64,000 nucleotides of DNA from EA-27 sp964396265. Its GTDB lineage: Archaea; Thermoplasmatota; Thermoplasmata; RBG-16-68-12; EA-27. Below the pieces are notes generated by a model, which saw only the letters and a program-made list of their open reading frames with translations, was not told the DNA's origin and did no database searches. The DNA is taken from positions 72,500 to 136,499 of the forward strand of contig CAYNEM010000008.1 of NCBI GenBank assembly GCA_964396265.1. Reading direction: 5' to 3'. How positions within the stretch are numbered: position 1 is the stretch's first letter; the number at the start of each line of letters is the position of its first letter. The position numbers and the translations under genes were made by a program. This document shows, in pieces, positions 60,030 to 64,000 of this stretch.

Positions 60030-60404
60030 GTGGAGCAGCGGGACCCGACCGAGGAGGAGCGCGCGGTGCTCCGCGAGGCCGGGATCATCGACGACCGCAT
60101 CCTCCCGCTCATGGACGTGTACATCGGGGACCGGGTGCGGTGGAAGTTCTTCTACGGTGAGGAGGGGTTCGAGGAGGTCGTGGGCGAGTTCCTCGGCTTC
60201 TACACGCTGTTCGAGAGCCCGGAGGGCGGGGGGGACGTGAACCTCGTCCTCAAGATCGTGCGCGAGGGGAAGCCCGTCGTCGTCTACAAGGACCGCAACT
60301 TCCTCGCAGAGTTCGAGGTCCTCGAGGCGAACGCGGCGGCGCGCGAGCAGTTCAAGCAGATCCACGAAGCGCACGGGCGTCGTGTCGGCCGCGAGTTCGG
60401 CTAG
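60030..60404 (+). CDS. Small soluble protein, unknown function
   Basis: 124 residues from GTG 60030, with a TATA box at the leaderless distance. The sequence is acidic and compact: ERAVLREAGIIDDRILPLMDVYIGD at the start, then strands around RWKFFYGEEGFEEVVGEFLGFYTLF and NLVLKIVREGKPVVVYKDRNFLAEFEVLE. No signal peptide, span or cysteine motif. Its last 4 nt overlap the convergent unknown gene. Family not recognised. Confidence 0.7.
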   Translation: MEQRDPTEEERAVLREAGIIDDRILPLMDVYIGDRVRWKFFYGEEGFEEVVGEFLGFYTLFESPEGGGDVNLVLKIVREGKPVVVYKDRNFLAEFEVLEANAAAREQFKQIHEAHGRRVGREFG

Positions 60405-60790
60405 GCCCTCGGCGCCTCGAGCCTCGCCTCGTTCGCCGCCAGAAGGAAGTCCCACGCGGCGTCGGGGTCGAAGTCCCCCGGACGGACCGTGAGTCGGACC
60501 CATCCCCGATCGACGTAGCCGCGGACCTCGAGGGCGCCCACCACCGTTTCGCATTCCACGAGGCTAGCAGGAACGCCCTTCGCGAGGGAGGCGGCCAGGG
60601 AGAGGCCCCGGCGGCGGTCGTCGAACCGGAGCGGGCTGAGGTCCACGGTCTCGTCGTCCACGGCGGCATGGAGGGCGCTCGCCAAGGCGGGGCTCGCGCG
60701 GAACACGATGCGGCCGGCCTCGTTCACCGCCAAGGAACCCGAGCGGGTCGGCCGGCCTTCCTCGACGATCGGCACCGACGCTCGGTCCAT
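60401..60790 (-). CDS. Small protein, unknown function
   Basis: 129 residues from ATG 60790; a TATA at 60813-60822 supports this start over the longer frame to 60862. The product is a soluble alpha/beta-looking protein (SGSLAVNEAGRIVFRAS; DLSPLRFDDRRRGLSLAASLAKG; RGWVRLTVRPGDFDPDAAWDFLLA) with no recognised motif. Convergent overlap of 4 bp with the gene at 60030. Confidence 0.65.
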   Translation of the reverse strand: MDRASVPIVEEGRPTRSGSLAVNEAGRIVFRASPALASALHAAVDDETVDLSPLRFDDRRRGLSLAASLAKGVPASLVECETVVGALEVRGYVDRGWVRLTVRPGDFDPDAAWDFLLAANEARLEAPRA

Positions 60791-60812
60791 AGGGACGCGA
60801 AGACGTGTGCGC

Positions 60813-60822
60813 GATAAATATG
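60813..60822 (-). promoter_or_regulatory. TATA element for the gene at 60790
   Basis: Minus-strand catatttatc is centred about 27 bp upstream of ATG 60790, one of the clearest archaeal TATA boxes in the window. Confidence 0.6.
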
Positions 60823-60828
60823 CTTCGT

Positions 60829-61131
60829 TCACGCCACCGTCGGGACGCGCGAGGTGCGCCATTCCCCGGGCATCGGCCGTCCCTGCTCGTCGCGCCGCCA
60901 GTAGTCCTCAATCGCGCCAATCGAGACCGTCGGGCCGAGGAGCTCGACGACGACCCCGTTCCGCGCGGCCGCGTGGAGCGTCGCCTCCGTCTCGTTCTCG
61001 AACACGCCCACGTACAGCTTCTGCAGGTGCCACCAGAGCACGAGGTACCGCGCGAGGGGCTTCGCCGCGGCTCTCCGCGTGACGCCCGTCCGAATCCCAC
61101 GCGGCCGACGGCCGCCTCTCGTTGCCGTCAC
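60829..61131 (-). CDS. Small protein, unknown function
   Basis: 100 residues from GTG 61131. After a basic N-terminus (RGGRRPRGIRTGVTRRAAAK) the core reads YLVLWWHLQKLYVGVFENETEATLHAAARNGVVVELLG, suggestive of an alpha/beta domain. A TATA-like ttttaag (minus, near 61162) lies about 30 bp upstream. The gene is on the same strand as the neighbouring unknown at 60401-60790, but that gene has its own TATA inside the 3' end of this one. Family not recognised. Confidence 0.6.
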   Translation of the reverse strand: MTATRGGRRPRGIRTGVTRRAAAKPLARYLVLWWHLQKLYVGVFENETEATLHAAARNGVVVELLGPTVSIGAIEDYWRRDEQGRPMPGEWRTSRVPTVA

Positions 61132-61216
61132 AGCCCTCGGGGACGATGTATCCGGAGCGGGGGCTTAAAACCTCCATCGCCGCCAAGGCTTTGGCGGGAG
61201 CCGCCATGGGTGGCTC

Positions 61217-61333
61217 GTGCCCAAGCGCAAGGAGCGGCCGCCGAAGGACGCGCGGAAGAAGGAGAAGAGGTACCGACGCGGAGGCCGCAAGGGTCGCCGG
61301 GCGGTCGCCGGGGACACGCGCCCTCGTTCCTAG
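61217..61333 (+). CDS. Possible 38-residue highly basic protein
   Basis: GTG 61217 opens a short frame rich in Lys and Arg (PKRKERPPKDARKKEKRYRR, then GGRKGRRAV). The composition is like small ribosomal or nucleic-acid-binding proteins. A cttaaaac box lies about 50 bp upstream, shared with the divergent gene. It is too short to be certain; it could be non-coding sequence. Confidence 0.3.
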   Translation: MPKRKERPPKDARKKEKRYRRGGRKGRRAVAGDTRPRS

Positions 61334-61430
61334 GGTTTCCTCGCCCGTGCTCCTCATCATGAGAATCACGGATGACAGCCGCACCGAAATCGTTAGGTCT
61401 GGGGAGCGTCTACTGTCAAGACGATTGCAC

Positions 61431-62162
61431 ATGCAGGTACGACTTCTGAGGGCGGTTAGGGGGCCACGCGTGTTCTCTCTCGCGATTGCGGCTGTCCTCC
61501 TAGCCTCGAGCCTTGCGATGCTCGGCGCCGCCGCGGGGCCGTCTTCTCCGCCGCAGCCGTCGTCCCCCCTGCCGCCCTCGAACGACCTGTGCGGCAAGAC
61601 GATCGTGGCGGACCTGGAGCTGGACCACGACCTCATCTGCATGGGCAGCGGCATCACCGTGGGAGCCGACGGGGTGGAGATCGAGCTCAACGGTCACTCG
61701 ATCACCGGGCCCAGCCGCGGTCCCCCGACCCGGGGCATCACAGTGATCGGACGGACCCACGTGTCCATCGAGGGCCCGGGCACCGTGACGAACTTCCGGA
61801 CCGGCATCCTGATCTCGAACTCGCACGACGTCGAGGTGGAGAAGGTCACGGTTTCCGGCAACGGCTTCCGCGCGTTCGGTGACGGCGACGGGATCCGCAT
61901 CCTGGGCTCGACGCACGTCGAGATCGAGAAGTGCGACATCCGCGGGAACGGCAACGATGGCATAGAGATCCGGTCCTCCACGGACGTCGAGCTCGAGAAG
62001 AACAAGATCTCGGAGAACGGGAACGGGATCGCGCTCGCCGCTACTGGCAATGAGATCGAGAAGAACAAGATCACCGCGAACGCCTGCGGCGTGAAGGGCT
62101 CGACGAGCGGGAACGAGCTCCACGGGAACAAGCTGAAGCTGAACACCGTCGACTACTGCTAG
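61431..62162 (+). CDS. Exported right-handed beta-helix (NosD/PbH1-type) protein
   Basis: 243 residues from ATG 61431, where the signal peptide begins (VFSLAIAAVLLASSLAML); the frame opens 309 nt earlier without similarity. After a Pro/Ser linker and two cysteines (DLCGKTIVADLELDHDLICM) the protein consists of PbH1 repeats with the recurring core (V/I)E(I/L)EKxxIxxNG, e.g. HVEIEKCDIRGNGNDGIEI and VELEKNKISENGNGIAL. Terminal NTVDYC could pair with an earlier cysteine. Such domains bind or cleave polysaccharides; no lyase residues are evident. A decayed C-terminal copy lies at 63140. Confidence 0.82.
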   Translation: MQVRLLRAVRGPRVFSLAIAAVLLASSLAMLGAAAGPSSPPQPSSPLPPSNDLCGKTIVADLELDHDLICMGSGITVGADGVEIELNGHSITGPSRGPPTRGITVIGRTHVSIEGPGTVTNFRTGILISNSHDVEVEKVTVSGNGFRAFGDGDGIRILGSTHVEIEKCDIRGNGNDGIEIRSSTDVELEKNKISENGNGIALAATGNEIEKNKITANACGVKGSTSGNELHGNKLKLNTVDYC

Positions 62163-62246
62163 GCTACGACCCGGCTGAGGCGTTTTCTCGAGTTGACTGT
62201 TTAGGCGGCGCCTTCGACTGTGGAGGCGGCCCGGGGCTCTCAGCAC

Positions 62247-63005
62247 CTAGTCCAGCACCGCGTCGCCGATCTCAAGGTCGTCGTAGAACGCGATCCCTTG
62301 CATGATGGGAGTGAACGCGTCCTGGACGATGAAACCGGAGAGGACCTTGTGGTTCGGGAAGTTCGTCGTGAGGAAAGCGTTGATCTGCGCGAAGGTGCAC
62401 ACGAACGAGCCGCAGATGATCGAGGGGGTCGCGCCGGTCAGCTGCGAGGTGTCCCATCGCTGGCCCCCATCCGTCATATCGAGGTACCGCCACACCTGCT
62501 GGGCGCAGCCAGAGAAGGTGGCGAATGGACCCATGTATCCCCACGCGCTTCCCTCGGCCGTCCCGTCGCCGTTGAGGTCGACGCGGAGCGTGATGCGCGG
62601 GGATCCTCCGAAGCAGTCGATGTTCACGAGGTAGACATTGAACGCGATCTTCCGGTCGAGCGTGCCGATCGGCACGCCGAGCGCGATCGAGGCGCCCCCG
62701 AACGTGCCCGCGGGGAACGTGTCGACCCGGATGACGTCGTTGCCCAGGAACCTCACCCTCTGTGCGGTCCCGAACAGCTGCCATTTGGGATCATCCGAGC
62801 CATCATCTTCGTCGTCATCATCATTGTCGCCATCGTGGTCACCGTCCCAGGTGCCGGTGTGGTCCCCGTAGAAGTTGTTGAAGTGCGACGACTCGGAAGT
62901 CGACGGCGAGGTCGAGACGGAGGAGAGGAGCGGCATCTCGCCCAAGCTAGCAACAATCAACGCCACGATCGCCACGACCGCCAGAACCCAAGGCCATCTC
63001 TTCAT
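62247..63005 (-). CDS. Exported Asp-rich protein
   Basis: 252 residues from ATG 63005, where a signal peptide starts (KRWPWVLAVVAIVALIVASLG); the frame opens 42 nt earlier. A Ser/Thr linker and a run of 14 Asp/Glu in about 20 residues (around 50-72; GDHDGDNDDDDEDDG) precede a beta-rich domain (KWQLFGTAQRVRFLGNDVIRVDTFP, RITLRVDLNGDGTAEGSAWG) with a DxNxDG calcium-loop-like element and four cysteines. Probable calcium-binding extracytoplasmic protein. Lies between the beta-helix gene and its remnant. Confidence 0.75.
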   Translation of the reverse strand: MKRWPWVLAVVAIVALIVASLGEMPLLSSVSTSPSTSESSHFNNFYGDHTGTWDGDHDGDNDDDDEDDGSDDPKWQLFGTAQRVRFLGNDVIRVDTFPAGTFGGASIALGVPIGTLDRKIAFNVYLVNIDCFGGSPRITLRVDLNGDGTAEGSAWGYMGPFATFSGCAQQVWRYLDMTDGGQRWDTSQLTGATPSIICGSFVCTFAQINAFLTTNFPNHKVLSGFIVQDAFTPIMQGIAFYDDLEIGDAVLD

Positions 63006-63139
63006 TTCAGCATCCCCGCATGTGTGACTGGGGGCCACCGAGTCCAAGTCTGCGTATTGAGATTAGCGTGCCAATTCTGATTCTGAGCAACCAAGACGTC
63101 CTTCCGTCGTTCCAGTGGTTCCCGCGATGGATCACGGGC

Positions 63140-63226
63140 ACCGCGGGCGGCGTGAAGGGCTCGAGGGACGGGAACGAGTTCGAGAAGAACCACTTCAAGG
63201 ACAACGTCGCCAAGTTCTGCGCGTAG
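63140..63226 (+). pseudogene. Remnant of a second beta-helix gene (C-terminal 28 codons)
   Basis: The open frame ends GGVKGSRDGNEFEKNHFKDN followed by VAKFC, which aligns with the last residues of the intact protein at 62088-62162 (CGVKGSTSGNELHGNKLKLN followed by TVDYC). The DNA is also similar (ggcgtgaagggctcga in both). Upstream sequence no longer resembles the beta-helix gene and lacks its signal peptide. It is best read as the tail of a duplicated and mostly deleted paralogue. Confidence 0.65.
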
Positions 63227-63376
63227 GCGATCGGGTATCGCGGGAGTCTCCACGCGGGGGCTGCCCCCCCGATTGAATCTGCACTCGCTTGAGGAGGTTC
63301 AACGTTGAGATGAACCGGACCAGCGCCTGGCTGGGACGCTAGCAGCCGGGATGTGGGCTCCGACGCCCCTCCGCAG

Positions 63377-63386
63377 GTATTAGATA
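63377..63386 (+). promoter_or_regulatory. TATA element for the MOSC gene
   Basis: gtattagata lies about 28 bp upstream of ATG 63411. Confidence 0.5.
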
Positions 63387-63410
63387 GCAGCGCGGCATCG
63401 ATGAGGCCGA

Positions 63411-63935
63411 ATGGCACACGGCGCGTGGACCGGTCGAGTGGTTTCCCTACACATTACGCCGGAGCGAGAACAGCCAACGCGCTCCGTTGAGCGCGTCCGC
63501 GCCGTCCCGGGGCGTGGCCTCGAGGGGGACCGGTACTTCCTCGCCCGAGGCACGTACTCCGACCAACCGGGGCCGGGGCGGGAGGTTACGCTCATCGAGC
63601 TCGAGGCGATCGAGGCGATGGCTCGCGACAATGAGACTCGGATATCCCCCGGCGACGCGCGGCGGAACGTGGTGACGCGCGGGGTTCCGCTCAACCATCT
63701 CGTGGGTCGTGAGTTCCTCGTCGGGAACGTGCGGATACGCGGCGTCCGGCTGTGCGAACCGTGCGCCCATCTAGAAGGTCTGACTCGGCGCGGCGTGCTC
63801 TCGGGCCTCGTCCATCGAGGGGGCTTGCGTGCCCAGATCCTCACGGAGGGTGAGATCCACGTGGGCGATGGGATCGAGCTGCTTGGGGAGACGGCGGTCG
63901 CGTCCGGACCCCGCGAACGGGTTACGGATCATTGA
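63411..63935 (+). CDS. MOSC-domain protein
   Basis: 174 residues, a stand-alone MOSC domain. Conserved elements are VPGRGLEGDRYF near residue 32, the RNVVTRGVPLNHLVGREFLVG segment and the cysteine in RLCEPCAHLE that serves as sulfur carrier or molybdenum ligand in this family. Stand-alone MOSC proteins are linked to molybdenum cofactor sulfuration or N-hydroxylated substrate reduction. No other cofactor genes are nearby. TATA at leaderless distance supports the ATG. Confidence 0.9.
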   Translation: MAHGAWTGRVVSLHITPEREQPTRSVERVRAVPGRGLEGDRYFLARGTYSDQPGPGREVTLIELEAIEAMARDNETRISPGDARRNVVTRGVPLNHLVGREFLVGNVRIRGVRLCEPCAHLEGLTRRGVLSGLVHRGGLRAQILTEGEIHVGDGIELLGETAVASGPRERVTDH

Positions 63936-63963
63936 GACACGCGGCGGAGGCGTTTACGCCGAG

Positions 63964-63998
63964 AGAGCCGCAGGGGGGAATTGAACCCCCGACCTGCG
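63964..63998 (-). tRNA. tRNA 3' portion, truncated by window edge
   Basis: Minus strand reads the T arm GGGGG TTCAATT CCCCC, then the 3' acceptor strand CTGCGGC and discriminator U. The anticodon lies outside the window, so identity cannot be assigned; the acceptor start would be GCCGCAG, and U at the discriminator would suit an archaeal tRNA-Thr (weak inference). Confidence 0.8.
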
Positions 63999-64000
63999 CC

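Overview
The window is a GC-rich archaeal chromosome segment, most probably from a Thermoplasmatota-type lineage (inference). The archaeal signs are an S13-S4-S11-RpoD cluster, a group II chaperonin (thermosome), a VAT/Cdc48 double-AAA ATPase, TATA-box promoters about 25-30 nt ahead of apparently leaderless start codons, and frequent GTG/TTG starts. A complete grpE-dnaK-dnaJ set next to the thermosome fits mesophilic or moderately thermophilic Euryarchaeota-like lineages that acquired DnaK. No rRNA, CRISPR array, transposase or phage gene was seen.

Layout. 1-2263: 3' end of rps13, then rps4, rps11 and rpoD. 2228-20257: three giant surface proteins. These are a TPR/transmembrane protein with seven FG-GAP repeats and a VPEP-type C-terminus, a von Willebrand A (VWA) protein, and, divergent from the latter across a shared TATA element, a 2362-residue protein with a 1540-residue ectodomain, one membrane span and about 700 residues of cytoplasmic coiled coil. 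A DUF72 gene lies between the first two. 20258-26259: small housekeeping genes (YgfZ/GcvT-like, DUF2085, VOC, zinc ribbons, methyltransferase), a VapBC pair with a palindromic operator candidate, tRNA-Leu(CAG) and a small unknown gene. 26433-30104: an amino-sugar/glycan operon (GlmM-like, GlmU-like, GT4 glycosyltransferase). 30261-38736: two small membrane proteins and a fourth giant surface protein interrupted by a frameshift near 37612. 39335-41653: JAMM protease, orphan Phd-like antitoxin, NAD kinase and an IMPase/FBPase-like gene. 41759-45142: a fifth surface protein with eight Ig-like repeats. 45200-54465: proteostasis block (thermosome, GrpE, DnaK, DnaJ, RNase H-fold protein, membrane protein, Cdc48/VAT, PRC-barrel). 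54496-57198: flotillin/NfeD operon with two unusual small members. 57281-59411: Lrp regulator divergent from glutamine synthetase. 59443-64000: secreted small proteins, unknown genes, a beta-helix protein plus a decayed paralogue, a MOSC protein and a partial tRNA.

How it fits together. More than 27 kb encodes five very large exported proteins built from sialidase-like/BNR, FN3, Ig, VWA, FG-GAP and thrombospondin type 3 modules. Most end in membrane anchors and two have large cytoplasmic portions. With the nearby amino-sugar/glycosyltransferase operon and the flotillin operon, the region looks like a cell-envelope and adhesion neighbourhood set among conserved information-processing and chaperone genes. 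The combination of a seven-repeat FG-GAP protein, a VWA protein and an adhesin with an intracellular coiled-coil tail is the best candidate for an undescribed system. The functional link between them is inference from domain content and gene order only.
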